Origin: Notolepis coatsorum
Taxonomy: Eukaryota > Chordata > Actinopteri > Aulopiformes > Paralepididae
Length of the DNA: 64,000 nt
Direction of reading: 5' to 3'
Assembly (NCBI GenBank): GCA_963971535.1
Contig: OZ020585.1
Location: 29,806,068-29,870,067 of the forward strand
Shown here: positions 40,620 to 53,200 of the stretch, piece after piece
Position numbering within the stretch: position 1 is the first letter of the stretch
Layout of the letters: each line of letters begins with the position of its first letter
Notes under the pieces: model-generated
What the model was told of the DNA's origin: nothing
Databases searched by the model: none
What the model saw: only the letters and a program-made list of their open reading frames with translations
Translations under genes and position numbers: made by a program

Positions 40620-40832
40620 ATTTGACCTACATTTATCGGGCCGTTAGACGTGCGCGTGAGTGACTGTCTCTGATTCAAATCTTACAAGTTGGGCACGAGC
40701 TTCAGTGTACGTGCGCGCGCGCTCTGAAATTACCCGACACCTGTGCGCGTACCCGATAATTGAAGCGCATGTCTGAGTGGCTCTGTGGCTGGAAGTTGGA
40801 TATCGAGACGATCGTTAACTTGTGAACAAACG
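40620..40832 (+). promoter_or_regulatory. candidate promoter and untranslated first exon of the second S100PBP-like gene
   Basis: CpG-containing sequence (GTGCGCGCGCGCTC, CCTGTGCGCGTACCCG) ends GTGAACAAACG at a donor gtgagg (40833). A possible second leader exon is 41165-41228 (acceptor tttgtttacag, donor gtatat). Neither contributes coding sequence in the phase needed by the 48900 exon. Confidence 0.35.
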
Positions 40833-42055
40833 GTGAGGTAAGGTAAAGTTTTTCCAAGTGAGAATGTATTTTGCGTGAATTATTCTATGGACCGACGACC
40901 GACGTTGATATAACTTAGATAACGCAGCAATGGTAACGTAACTAACGTTACCTAACGACCGGGCGTTCTGTTTTTTTAAGTTGCCTAACGTTAGCCAGAG
41001 CCACCGTTAGCTAGCTGGCTACCGTTAGGCTATCAAACTAAATATTTATTTTCTATCTTAACAAATGTGGCCTTTTTGGGTAATTTGTCACCACACTTTC
41101 ACCAGTGCATCTTATTTCCATGATGATGATGATGAATAGTTTTATTTTCGGTCTTTGTTTACAGATAAATCAAAAACACAGATGTAAAATTTGGGACATA
41201 AGACATGAAGGGCCCGAGTCACATCACGGTATATTACCACATTCACCTATTAACAATGAATTAAATTATGATTATATTTTTTATACGCCAGTGCACAAAT
41301 AACACATGCCCATCTACTCTCATTGTATGCCCATTTATTCCCATTGTATGGTATGCCCATTATTCTTATTTTTTTAAATCATATCTCAGGAACATGGTCA
41401 TATGGCAACATGGCAAACCAATACCGACACTGGTTGAAAGCTTAGGCCAAAAATAGCTGATGCGATGGGCTTGTGTGTTTCCTAAAATCCCTCCAGTTTC
41501 AAATACTTCACATCTTCAATCAAAACAAACACAGCTCACAAAGTGATTACATAACCTAACTGCACTGTAACACTAGAGCCACTTGAGCAAAGGAGAAGAT
41601 GCTCGTTGGAGCCACGCATGTAGATAGATAGAATAGTTGATTGATTTAGAATCGAATAACGCATATACATTTGAACACAAGATGAACAGGTATACATATC
41701 ACCATTTACCAATAGGATTAAAATAAACACAATAAAGCCATAGGGGCGTGATATATTGCATACAACTTACAATAAAATTGTTCAACTGCAATACCAATAA
41801 AAATACATGCATATACATACATTAATATTCCATTTTATAGACAATAAAAGAATAAAAAGGAATAACATATTAGAAACCCTTTGGTCACTACTCCCAGCTT
41901 CTGCTACTTATGATCCACCTCTTTATAGCTGATTTAAAAGTGGAGAAGGGGCTTATGGACTTCAACTCCATTGGTAGTCTATATTCCATAGTACTGCTGC
42001 TGAATATATGAATGAGTTTTTGGCCTATGTAGGCTGTGTGTAGTAGTGTGGACAG

Positions 42056-42465
42056 AATCATTTTCCATGGAGTGCCTCGAAACTAGCATCAAAGTCATTC
42101 ACCATGAAGCGCCTCAAAACTAGCATCAAAATCATTCTCTATGGAGCGCCTCGAAACTAGCATCAGAATCATTCTCCATGGAGCGCCTCGAAACTAGCAT
42201 CAAAGTCATTCACCATGAAGCGCCTCAAAAACTAGCATCAGAATCATTCTCCATGGAGCGCCTCGAAACTAGCATCAAAGTCATTCACCATGAAGCGCCT
42301 CAACTAGCATCAGAATTATTCTCCATGGAGCGCCTCGAAACTAGCATCAGAATCATTCTCCATGGAGTGCCTCGAAACTAGCATCAGAATCATTCTCCAT
42401 GGAGCGCCTCGAAACTAGCATCAGAATCATCTCCATGAAGCACCTCGAAAACTAGCACCACACAG
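42056..42465 (+). repeat. minisatellite, about 11 units of 36-38 bp
   Basis: Units contain ATGGAGCGCCTCGAAACTAG or ATGAAGCGCCTCAAAACTAG with CATCA(G/A)A(A/G)TCATTC. Two variants partly alternate. No coding support. Confidence 0.92.
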
Positions 42466-42951
42466 TGGCAAGCAGGGGTGGAGGAACCCCACATTTTACA
42501 TCCAGGTGACATTTTTTGGAGTTCTCTCTCTGACTTGCCTCCATCTAAAGGCATCTACAAGTAAGCTAGAGACCATTGCTGTCCATACTCTAAATATCAT
42601 AACTTACTTCTGAAGTATAAACAAATTATTGCTGTGAAGATTTCAATAAAGCATTCAATTCTGAGTCAAATATACATGTTTGTTTGGCACCTTACAGATT
42701 TATTACCTTTTGAAAAATAAAAGCAGACCCGTTCAATTTGTTGTAGGTTTGAGTGTGCTCTGTATCTTTTCTTTGCATAGAGAAAGTTTGGGGAGTGGGT
42801 ACTGGTTACTCATGGTTACGTGCTGCCTTGCTGGAAGAAATATTCTAAACATTCTGTGAAAAGTTGACAGTTGGTCAAACTACACCTCAAGTGAGAAACA
42901 GTTCATTTACTGATCATTTGAAAATGGCAACAGTAGCTCCAAAACAAGTAG

Positions 42952-43890
42952 TGATGCACGATATATCGGCCGATATGGCAGTTTTTTTACACATCGGTAT
43001 CGGTCCGATATCAAGATAGGGCCGATATTAAAATATTTATTTTTTAAATCTTTTTATTTTATTTTTTATGTTTTGGCCTTAAATAGTTTCAAAATATCAG
43101 TCATTTAGGCGGCTGAGTGGCGCAGCGGACATTGCGCTCGTCACCAACGCAAGAGACACCGGGTTCGAATCCGGCTGTCGGCGTTGCCTCCGGCTGATGA
43201 ATTGAAAATGGGGGACCCTGATGTAAACAAGACGAAAGTCTTTCTCTGGTCTGCATCCCCTTAACAATTGTATGAATTGTACTGTACTGTACCCATTCTG
43301 CAATCTGTTAATAAACTTTTCAATCAATCAATCAATTGGGCCAGCCGTCATACTAACTCAATTGGCAGAGTTAGCGGGTGGAAGTCGCTGGGTGGTAATC
43401 TGGATGTTGTGGACAGCGGCTCTTACAGGTCGGTTGGGGACGCCTGCACAGCAGAGACAGGAAATGGCGGGGCTAGTGTGAGCCTCCCACACGTTACACT
43501 TCGCCAATGAGAGTCCGCGCTGGCAGGTGAAAAGATGTGACGGGCTGCCTCCTCGTGTATCGGAGGGGACACGTGATGCAAGGCTTCTATCCTCCCTACA
43601 ACCGATCAGTGGGAGGCATATGCGAGCAACGTTCAAGACAAGGGAGGGGAGAATTGGCACAGCGAAATTGGGATGGGAGAAAAATTGAAAAAGAGAAAGT
43701 GGATCCAAAAGAAAAGAAGAAAATATCAGTAATTTCTGAAAATAAGTTACAAAAGTAAAAAGAAAATGCGTTTTGGAAAATAGCTCTTTATTTGATTATC
43801 ATAAAGTGTTTTCTATACATATCGACATCGGTAAATATCGGTATCGGCCAGAACAGCAATATTAATATCGGTTATATATATATATATATA
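42952..43890. mobile_element. hAT-type MITE interrupted by a SINE
   Basis: The left part starts TAGTGATGCACGATATATCGG and the right part has ATCGGTATCGGCC followed by an AT run (43872-43893). The terminal inverted repeat on the right is lost. The SINE at 43107-43719 splits it. Confidence 0.6.
43107..43719 (+). mobile_element. tRNA-headed SINE containing a LINE-tail insert
   Basis: The head GGCGGCTGAGTGGCGCAGCG has an A box, and GGGTTCGAATCC is a perfect B box. Flanks AAAATATCAGTCATTT (43091-43106) and AAAATATCAGTAATTT (43720-43735) are a 16-bp duplication with one change. An L2-like LINE tail (about 43196-43336, ending in AATC repeats) sits between GCCTCCGGCT and GGGCCAGCCGTC. Confidence 0.93.
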
Positions 43891-44004
43891 TATCAGTAAA
43901 ATATATATGTCAACTATGAACAGTTTGTTGTGGTACAGTGCATTACCTAAACTACTAAAAAAACTAATTCCAAATGGCCCAAAATAAATGAATCGAGGTT
44001 GGGA

Positions 44005-44670
44005 CCCCCGTGCACATCTGGGCAGGAGCCATTTTCAATATCTTAACTGGCTCCCTGAAGAGTCGCACACATCGAACTGCATGGTTCACAGAATCATTCA
44101 TAGCAATGCTCCAATCTACCTGAGGAATTACTTTCCATATGTAATGTAAGAGAGGGTCACAACTCACAACCATAACAACACCAGGGGCAGCATAGCTAAT
44201 GTAGGGCTCTACAGATTAAAAAACCTAACGCGGGGATATGGACATTTGCATATCGGGGCAAACGGAATGGAATAAATTGGAATTGCTAATTATACAACAG
44301 TCAGCCTGAGGTCTTTCAAGCTGAAGTTAAAGAGGTGGATGTTGTGTAACATGGCAGAGTAAAACACAACACTCCTTTTACACTCGGAAGGTCACTAATA
44401 ATCTTTCTTATTTTTAGCTGACGTGAACTGATCTGATCTGTAAGCTAATTTGAGCTCCTTTTACTATAATACTATATTTTTTATATGTATTTATATGATC
44501 AAGCTGTGTGTCTGCCTGTTCATCTTGTCTTTTAAACGAGGTCCACAATGGAAATAAGTTTTTTGAAACTTTATTGTGTTAACCTTGATGATTTTATAAT
44601 ATGTGTAGTCGACTGTTGGCTGTGCATTTGTTATTGATTGTCGAAATAAACTAAACAAAATCTTAAATTA
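44005..44670 (+). mobile_element. LINE 3' end with reverse-transcriptase remnant
   Basis: Translated pieces with frameshifts read like an RT C-terminus (RTHRTAWFTES, HNHNNTRGS, LRSFKLKLKRWM). The 3' UTR ends TTGTCGAAATAAACTAAAC. It differs from the 30311 family. Confidence 0.65.
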
Positions 44671-44931
44671 CACAGAATATTATTGCTGTATTGTTTGTTT
44701 ATAATTCTGAAGTAGTATATTTAGACTTGTTTCTCAAAATGAATGGAAGTGAATGAGGAGCCTGACACCTGGGAGGAGTGGTGGTGTTGACAGCAGTGGT
44801 TGCTAGCTTACTTGTCTTGAACATGACTTTAGATTGAGGTATGACTGTTATTCTTCTAACAAGTTCTACTAAAGTGAAATATCCCTTCAACTCTTTCACT
44901 ACCAAAGGGTTAACCCTTTCACTGCGACAAC

Positions 44932-45304
44932 TAGGGTTGGGCATCGTTTGGATTTGAACGATTCCGGTTCCGATTCCGATTCTCCATATCGATTCCTGTT
45001 CTAAACGATTCTCGATTCCGATTCTTTGAGGTGCAGGTCAAAACAGGTCACAGCTTATTTCGAAGGAGATTTTAAATTTTTTTTTTTATTTCAAAAAGAA
45101 AATCATACTATTCACATTTTCAGTTGACTTGATACAGTTTAATTTGGTTGCTGTACTGTAACTAGGGTATTAAAGTAAAAAAAAAAAAAAAAAAAGTAAA
45201 AAAAAAAAAATTTAGAATCGAAATTCAAATATGTTACTTCCGGTTCCAGAACCGGAAGTTAGGAACCGGTTCCTATTAGAACCGGTTTTCGGTGCCCAAC
45301 CCTA
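44932..45304. mobile_element. hAT-type MITE with exact 8-bp TSD GCGACAAC
   Basis: The 373-bp element has inverted termini TAGGGTTGGGCATCG and CGGTGCCCAACCCTA. Exact duplications GCGACAAC lie at 44924-44931 and 45305-45312. Internal palindromes GATTCCGGTTCCGATT / GAACCGGTTCC. Non-coding. Confidence 0.92.
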
Positions 45305-45437
45305 GCGACAACACAGAAGGTTAACCCTTTCACAGTTTCACTGCCACACGACAAAGGGGTAACCCTTTCACTACCACACTACAGACTGTTAAGGCATAAC
45401 AAAAAATATTGTTTGTTTCCTGTTCGTTGTCAGTTAA

Positions 45438-46301
45438 CACTTTGACCGCCACTCACGGCTAATCTCGGGTTTACGATTGTGACGTTGAAAGCCACGTCAC
45501 GGCTTTTCTCGGGATTTTATTTGTTTTTTATTTATTATTAGCGATCTGAAATCATATTGCATCACGCGAGCCTACCGTTGGAGATCCAGGGGCCGCTGGC
45601 GATCAGATGTGAGAAAAATATTCCAGTCCACATTTTCCAGTCCACTGATGCAGCCGGAGTTACCAGAGTTCATTCTGGAGCCTCTGAGCCGCGGCGAGCA
45701 TGGGTTATACTGTACACACGTTGGATCAATATACTTATCGATTTTTTCGAATGGTGATCAGGAATTGGAATATACCATTTGGATACCATCTGATGTCAGG
45801 TAAGGAATCTATGTTATCAGTGTTAGGATAATCAGACTTGTTTTCGAGGAGATATAAGCGTTTCCACTATATGTGATATGGCTGTTTCACTGTAAAAGCC
45901 ATGAGGAAATAATAGCAGCGATTATCAGCGCACGGCATGAGCGTGCGTGCGCACACATATACCGTACTATCGACCATCTAGCGTTTATTTGAAAACAATT
46001 CATAAATAGACAGACAAATGATAACGTTCTGGAATATTCCAGTAAAAGGCGATTATCAGGGAATGTGTTGTTTTTTCTTCAAAACAGAGTGGTTTTCAAA
46101 ATGCTATAAAAAGGAAATGAAGCGATAAAAACACAATCTGCTTTGCCAATGTTGACTGGAAAATGATTCTTTGATAAGCGATGGGCATATTAGACACATA
46201 GCATAATTTAAAACATAGATTAGGCGATATTAACGTTACATGGGCCGTGGACCGTGGCATCAACGGGGTAAAAAGGAAAACACGGCCTGGCACTGAAAGT
46301 A
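45438..46301. mobile_element. TTAA-bounded element, inverted copy of 11745-13156
   Basis: TTAA at 45434-45437, then CACTTTGACCGCCACTCACGG. It runs antiparallel to the element at 11745-13156 (for example GGTGATCAGGAATTGGAATA here against its complement near 12775). It ends GGCACTGAAAGT at 46301 without the second TTAA. It lacks the SINE found in the other copy. Confidence 0.78.
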
Positions 46302-46607
46302 GGTAGGGAATTTATTTTATTTTATTTTTTTATTTTATTCTTTCCCTAAGGATAGGGAATTTCTTTATTTAATTAAAATGTTCACAACAACATGGATGCA
46401 TGTACTCTGCCAGCATGTTTAATATCCATAATACTAAAGGTTTGACTAAGATTTCTATGAAACTTTATTCAATTTATTTTTATTTATTTTTTTATATTTA
46501 TATTTATAAACTCATAAAATATATTGGGTCGCACCTAAATCGGCAGGGTCGGTCGGCAACCGGAAACAAACCATTATTTTTTTTAGGCCTAACCGTCTAG
46601 TGTGCTA

Positions 46608-46680
46608 GTGAAAGGTTAACCTTCTGTAGTGTGCTAGTGAAAGGTTAACCTTCTGTAGTGTGCTAGTGAAAGGGTTAAGG
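46608..46680 (+). repeat. three 28-29-bp tandem units
   Basis: GTGTGCTAGTGAAAGGTTAA then CCTTCTGTA is repeated, partly palindromic around GGTTAACC. Confidence 0.85.
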
Positions 46681-46795
46681 AGAGCATGGTAATATTGAAC
46701 TGTCCTCATGGAGGTTGACATTGTCTTATTCTTAAAAGGGGTGGTATTCCCCTAGCCTACATTAACTGTATTGATTTGGTACCATTACCTAATAC

Positions 46796-48813
46796 TAGGC
46801 CTGCCGCGATAAGCAATAAATCGATTAATTGCCGCGATAATTAAAATGAATGCAATGATTTTGACGGGCGCGATTAATTGCTATTTGCGCGTTTGTTTTA
46901 ATGAGGCGGACCCAGTGCCCCTTGTCAGTCACTGTCCGTGTTGGGAGGCGGGCCGCTGGCTTTACTACAGAGCACAGCACAGGAGCTCCGTGGGGCTAAT
47001 GTTACCCCTCATTGTGTCTATTCTACTAGCATTAACGTTACTCATACAAACAGAGTAAACACAGTTTTCAATCAATCAATAACAACATTAACGAGACCCT
47101 CGTTGTGTCTATTCAGCTAACGCTAACGTTACCTCTCATTGTGTCTATTCTACAAGCGTTAACGTTAGCTAGGCTGTCTATGCTAACGTTAACGAGCATT
47201 AGGCTAACAAGCTGTAACGTTACCAGTCGCGTCTATTTGCTAACGTTAGCATTAGGTAATAACCGGTTTAAAATGGATGGTGATTACCTCACGTTGTGTC
47301 TATTCTACTAGCATTAACGTTACTCATACAAACAATCAATAGCGAGTTATATTGATCACGCTATGTACGATAGCCATGCTAAAACGCTAGCACAACATTA
47401 GCACCTAACCTAACAACAAGCCTTAACAAGTCGGCGATCTTTTTGCGAGACTAAACTCTCCGCTCGGTGGCAAATTGTGTTGATGTCGGTTTTGTTTAAT
47501 CAATAAATGAGGCAGAATACACAGTGACTGTATCCTTTGTTTATTGCACTTGTGCCTGCTGCAAACATAATGATTATGAAATCCTAAGTGGTCTGCACAC
47601 GGAGGGCGACCGACGTCGCCTGGCGATGCGATCGCCTGTTGCTCAAAGACAATCGCTTGCCCCTCCACACCAGGGGCGACCGTCGCTCTGTCTAGCTGGG
47701 GGTGTGGTTATTTGCTTCCCCCCGGGAGATATAGGAGGGCGGACCCGTTATGTTGTTGTGAAGCGAGCGTATTTAATAGCAGGTAGCTGTGTTGTGCGTT
47801 ACGAGGGAGTATTAACCTGTAAAACCCATATTGAGCTGGAATTAAACCACTATACGAATACAACCTCTCCTCATTCTTCCTGACATTACTGCATGCCTGA
47901 TCGCTACGATACGTTCATTACCACCGATTGGACAAGTATTGTTATGCAGCTGCTGAAAGAGAATGTTTTTTTCACGGAAGACCATAATTTTCTTTGGACA
48001 ATAAACCTTACAAACTACATCAGCTGCAGCCTGGACATTAAACTATCAACATCCACAACTTCTTTTGTTACCCGAGTATTAAAACACTAGTAGGTGCATC
48101 GTGGCGCATTGTTAATTTATTAGTTAATGACAAGCGGCCACTATAGCTTCTCAAACTAACGTTATTTATTTAAATTGTTCCCGTTAATAATAATGAACAT
48201 AAGTAGCATGGTAATAATACGTAGGTTATTGATCAATGAATGTATTGATACATTAAAGGTGTACAAATGATACACCAGTAGAACTTCTGCAATACTTCTA
48301 CTGTAGAAGTCATGTTATTTCCTCATTGTCCGTGTGCCGTCGCCTCAAAAAATAGGATTGAGGCGATATTTAGCGAGGCGACAGAAATAGCTTGCCGACC
48401 GTCGCTTCAAAATCCCCTGCCGTGTGTGTTCTCTCATTCATAACAATGGAGGCGATACAATTCTGTCGGTCGGCTTGCTAAAAAAATCGGTCGCCTGGCT
48501 AAAATCGCTCGCCGTGTGGGGACCCCTCTAGAGACGCGTCTCTATTCAGTGGTCTGCAGTGTTTCACGTGACTTTTCTGGTACCCAAAAAGTACCTGATA
48601 ATCACAACAATATTTCCGGTCCGGTCGGTGGGCTTCAAAATAAAAGTCTTAAACACCGGAAAAGACGGAGCGGTGGGCTTCAAAATAAAAGTTTTGGGAA
48701 ATAAATTTCTCCAAAAAAAAAAAATTCTCTAACCGGTCGCAATAATATCGCTTATCGCGATATTTTCGGGGGCAATTAATCGCCCAGCAAAATGTGTTAT
48801 CGTGGCAGGCCTA
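46796..48813. mobile_element. hAT-type element, 2.0 kb, with exact 8-bp TSD CCTAATAC
   Basis: Inverted termini TAGGCCTGCCGCGATAA and TTATCGTGGCAGGCCTA. Exact duplications CCTAATAC at 46788-46795 and 48814-48821. The interior has many AACGTTA motifs, a repeated segment around TCTATTCTACTAGCATTAAC (47025 and 47303), and a GC-richer block about 47580-48540. No transposase ORF was seen. It ends just 80 bp before the large S100PBP-like exon. Confidence 0.9.
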
Positions 48814-48899
48814 CCTAATACCTATAATAAGAAATAATTCCTGTTAAAAGAAATGTGTTGAGTTGACAATAATTTTCAGATGTACGTTCTTTTTGCCAG

Positions 48900-50293
48900 G
48901 TGAAATTATACCGGAGTCTCATGACTGGACGGTTAGCTGTCTTGTGACCAATAACCTTCAATCTGCACTGATGGAGAAGGCCGCCAAACCAGTGAGGACG
49001 GTATTTTATCGGCGTAATGAGGACGTAAACAATTTGTCCCCATTCTGCGACTTTAAGATTGAGATTGTGAACAACCTTACCGCCGCAAAGAGGAAACTGG
49101 ATGACTCCTGCCTCGACGACAGCTATGAGACTCCAGACAAAAAGCGAGAATGTCTGCCGATCGTTTCCCCAGACCTGGGATGTTTCCTGGACTCTTGTGA
49201 CATTCTTCCAAACGTAGCCCTAGTCTTGCCCTTAACCAACCAGGAAGGAGCAGAGGCTGCGTCTTCTCCGCTCAACACTGAGCATGTGCAGCGCGGGTCC
49301 CCAAAGCAGTCATGCAGGAGTATGCACGGTGTCCGGCCTGCCACAGAGAGTCTCGAGTCCCAGAACGTCATATTAAACCTTGGCAAGGCTTTTGACATTG
49401 AAGTTGACAACATCCTGAGTCTGAGCCTCAGCAGCAGCGACACGGACAGCGACAAGGGTGTTGATGACCTCGAGAAGAGCTTCCAGGACTCTGTAAGGGT
49501 CATCAGCTCCAGCAGTAAGCCCAGTAAGCCAAGCCAGAGGGTTCATAATGCTTTTGAGTTTGACATTGACAGCATCCTGAGTCTGAGCCCCATCGGCAGT
49601 GGCAAGGGTATTGATAACCTCGAGAAGAGCTGCCAGGAGTCGGCCAGTAAGCCTAGCCAGAGGGTTCAAAATGAGCCGGTCATGGGTCAAACTCCGGCCC
49701 AAGGAGACGTTGTGGAAGAGGGAGGTGGGAAAAAGGAGGCGAGAGGAGAGTTGGAGAGAAAGGGAGACTGTAATGGAGAAGATGAGAATGATGCAGGTGA
49801 GGGGGAAGGGATCAAGAATGATGAGGGCTACTTCTCCAGGCATTACCTGGAGGCCCTGAAAGCAGGGAAGGATCCCTCTCAGGCCGTAACCCTTCTGGTG
49901 CCCCAGACCACCTCCAGCCCACTGGGCAACTGGAGAACAGTGCTACAGGATGAGGAGGAGGATGACTTGCCATGTCCACATGATTCTAAAAACCAGCCTG
50001 TGACGCCTGAGGATTACATAGTAATTTCCTCAACCGATGACGACTGCCCTTTGACCTTAAAGGATGTGCCAATTATGTCTTTAGAGGCTAATGTTGAAGA
50101 TATTACTTGGGATTTGGGCCCGCCGATCTTTGAGTCCTCTGTGTGCCACAGTACCACAGATGAGCCCAGTGCAGATGCTAGAGAGGAAGGTACAGGGGAG
50201 GAAGAGGTGGCTCATCTCATCCAGGAGGTCACACTCGAGGAGGAGGATACCGTCGAAGCCAGTTCTGAGACCACATTCCCGCTCCAAGTACAG
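48900..50293 (+). CDS. s100pbp: S100PBP-like large disordered exon
   Basis: The acceptor is tctttttgccag and the donor gtaaga at 50294; 464 codons open. It begins (x)GEIIPESHDWTVS. MEKAAKPVRTVFYRRNEDV starts at the internal ATG 48971. KRKLDDSCLDDS and PDKKRE form a basic patch that could serve nuclear import. Two acidic repeats follow: FDIEVDNILSLSLSSSD near 49390 and FDIDSILSLSPIGSGKG near 49560, each trailed by a LEKS.Q(D/E)S and KPSQRV(H/Q)N block. A Lys/Glu/Gly-rich tract (49710-49770) precedes EGYFSRHYLEALKAGKDPSQ. The end is rich in Glu. Confidence 0.8.
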
Positions 50294-53200
50294 GTAAGAT
50301 ATTTCCGACGTCACAACCAGCACAGGCGCACACGTAAAAACACGTAGGCTAGGAACAGTGAGTCGGAATCGCAATCTCTTTATTTACCTGTATTGGTGCA
50401 GAGACAGTTGGTTGTTTTTCAGTGCATACCGACACGGTACAAGGACAAATTATGACAATTTATGAAATTATGACAATCCTAACGAGATGTACAATAGACA
50501 GTAGTTTATAACATCAGGGCTCTACGCTAACCTTTTTCACTAGGGGCACAGGTCCTCCTAAATGAAAAAATTTAGGAGCACACAAAGAAATTTAGGAGCA
50601 CCCAAAAATATTTAGGAGCACAGTGAAAATATTTCAATTTTTTTTTTTTTTTTTTTTTTATAAATAAATGTATATTTGTACTGTGCGTGCATGTGCAAAC
50701 GGGAACGGGACACAAATCTGTGCAATAGCACATACCACCAAAGTCACTGGCCCACTGTGTGCGTGTGTGTATCATCTGCGTGTGCAAACGGGAATGGGAC
50801 ACAGACATTTTAACTATTAATTAAGTGATTAATGCCTACTGTGGCAAAGTTGTAGCCAACAACTAGGCCTAATAAGAAAGGCAGTGACATTGAACAAAAA
50901 GGAGACACTGGCATTACCACCAGGGCCATCAGTAGAGGGGGGAGCTAGTGTTGCTCTTCTAGAAAAATAATCCTTTCAGGGTTGCCTATTGAAATACTGT
51001 ACACCTCCAGTACAGAAACATTGTTTATGAGTTTGCATGTCAGGTAGACCATTGATTGACAGTCGATTCTGCCAATTACGACGTCACACCGCTTGCACTC
51101 TGGCCGTCCGGCGCTGCAGCTGGGCCCTATTGCCCACCTCTGCTGCTTGCACTCTGGCCGTCCGTCCGGCGCTGCAGCTGGACCCTATTGCCCACCTCTG
51201 CGGTTGATAACGCTAGCCAAGTTAGCTGTACACACATACACAGTGGGCCAGTTACTTTGGTGTAGGGGTGTAACAATGCATCGATCCTACTTTGCAATAT
51301 TTACAAAACATGACATTGTTTTCGAACTCTAGCCATGGGAAAATGTTTAGCCAATTCACGTTAAATTTGTATGTCTTCCCTCCGGCTCCAGTCGGTGTAG
51401 CTTCGCTAGCTACAGTGGGTACATTGGGTGCTACAGTGGGGGTAGTAGTGGGTGTAGCCTCGCTAGCTTGGCCAACTTCGCTAGCATGCTGGCAGGGGAG
51501 GAAATTAGGCCACTTTACTCGCCAATTGCGAGTATTTTTTACGTTTGGCGAGTAATTCATGAAGAGCACTCGCCAGTCTGGCGAGTACTAGTAATTACAA
51601 AACAAAACAAAAAATCATTCTGCAATCTGCTGATTCGCTCACTGACACAAACCGAACTCTGACTCCCCCCTTGATTCCTCCCATTTGCGCCACATAATAA
51701 TCAGACCATAACCAATGAACATCATCGTTGTACAGATGCGCTCTAAGCTCCTCCAATGAACACTCGTTTTCTAGAAGATGCCGCCCATCTAGGGGAAGTG
51801 GACAGACCACTGCGCGCAGACCTACAAACTCCTGCCACCGGCAGCCGGCTTGACAACGTAGACAAACTTACAAAAACACATGAGTGGATGAAAATAATTG
51901 CATGTAGAGTCGTCGCTTTCGGATATCGGTGCGGTCTGACATGGGGGCGAACAACAGCACGCGACGCGTCTCCTTCGAGTCGGATGAGAATGACAAGTCA
52001 ACCGGAATTAGCCGGCTAGCTACCTAGCATGTAACAAGCTACCATAACGCGCGTTCAACATAGTGGACGACTATACTGAGCGGCTTTGCTTAAATGCAGC
52101 CGAGTGACATTTTATTATTACCGGGTTTCCCAGCATATCACCACTCGCCCATATGCCCTTCACAACGGTGATGTTGTCATATTTGGCATTCAGAACACAC
52201 CTGCTGAACCCCTAGCGTTGTCGATTCGGTTCCAATGTATTGTCATCTTACAGCACAAGTACAGTACAACCAGAATACATTTGGCATACAACCAGAGTGC
52301 AAATGTAACAAGTCAAGTTCAAGTTGTTTTATTTAGCTATTACATTACAGTGAAATGCTTGGTTCTTTCACTGCCCAACCCAGTATTGATTGATTGATTG
52401 AAAACTTTATTAACAGATTGCAGAATGGGTACAATACAGTACAGCTCAATACACACAATTGTTAAGGGGATGCAGACCAGAGAAGGACTTTAGTCTTGTT
52501 TACATCAGGGTCCCCCATTTCAGTCCTGTTTGCTTAATGCCTTGTCCACTTCCTCCACACTCCAATATGTTATGATGAATTGAAAATGGGGGACCCTGAT
52601 GTAAACAAGACGAAAGTCTTTCTCTGGTCTGCATCCCCTTAACAATTGTATGTATTGAACTGTACTGTACCCATTCTGCAATCTGTTAATAAACTTTTCA
52701 ATCAATCCCTTCAACCCTGCTCCTGTCAAACCTGCTCTTTCCATTCCCTCCATCATGTCCCCCCTTTCTGATGAATATTTCCTGCACTTAAGAGTCAGAC
52801 ACACATTCCTAGTAGTTGAGCTGTGATGAATGAAAACTTTATTTAACAGATTGCAGAATGGGTACAGTACAGTACGGCTCAATACATGCAATTGTTAAGG
52901 GGATGCAGACCAGAGAAAGACTTTCGTCTTGTTTACATCAGGGTCCCCCATTTTCAATTCATCATTCAGTATAACCTAGACCAGCCCAACCCAGCATCTT
53001 TCACTGCCCAGTTCAGCCCAACCCAGTCCAGAATAGTTCCCTCTTTCATGTTAATATGTGATTTAATGATGTAATATTTTGAAGAGTAGAGACAGTGTGA
53101 TTAATTTACTATGATTGAAAATCAATTTAGACGAAGACGTACAAAGAAGTAATTATCACAATTAGCGATTTTTTTTGTCTGGTAAAAAATCTATTTGGCT

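Noticed and set aside
41205..41228. ATG in a possible exon at 41165-41228 as start of the S100PBP-like protein
   Set aside because: It ends in phase 0, whereas the 48900 exon needs phase 1, and it does not resemble the 22002 start exon.
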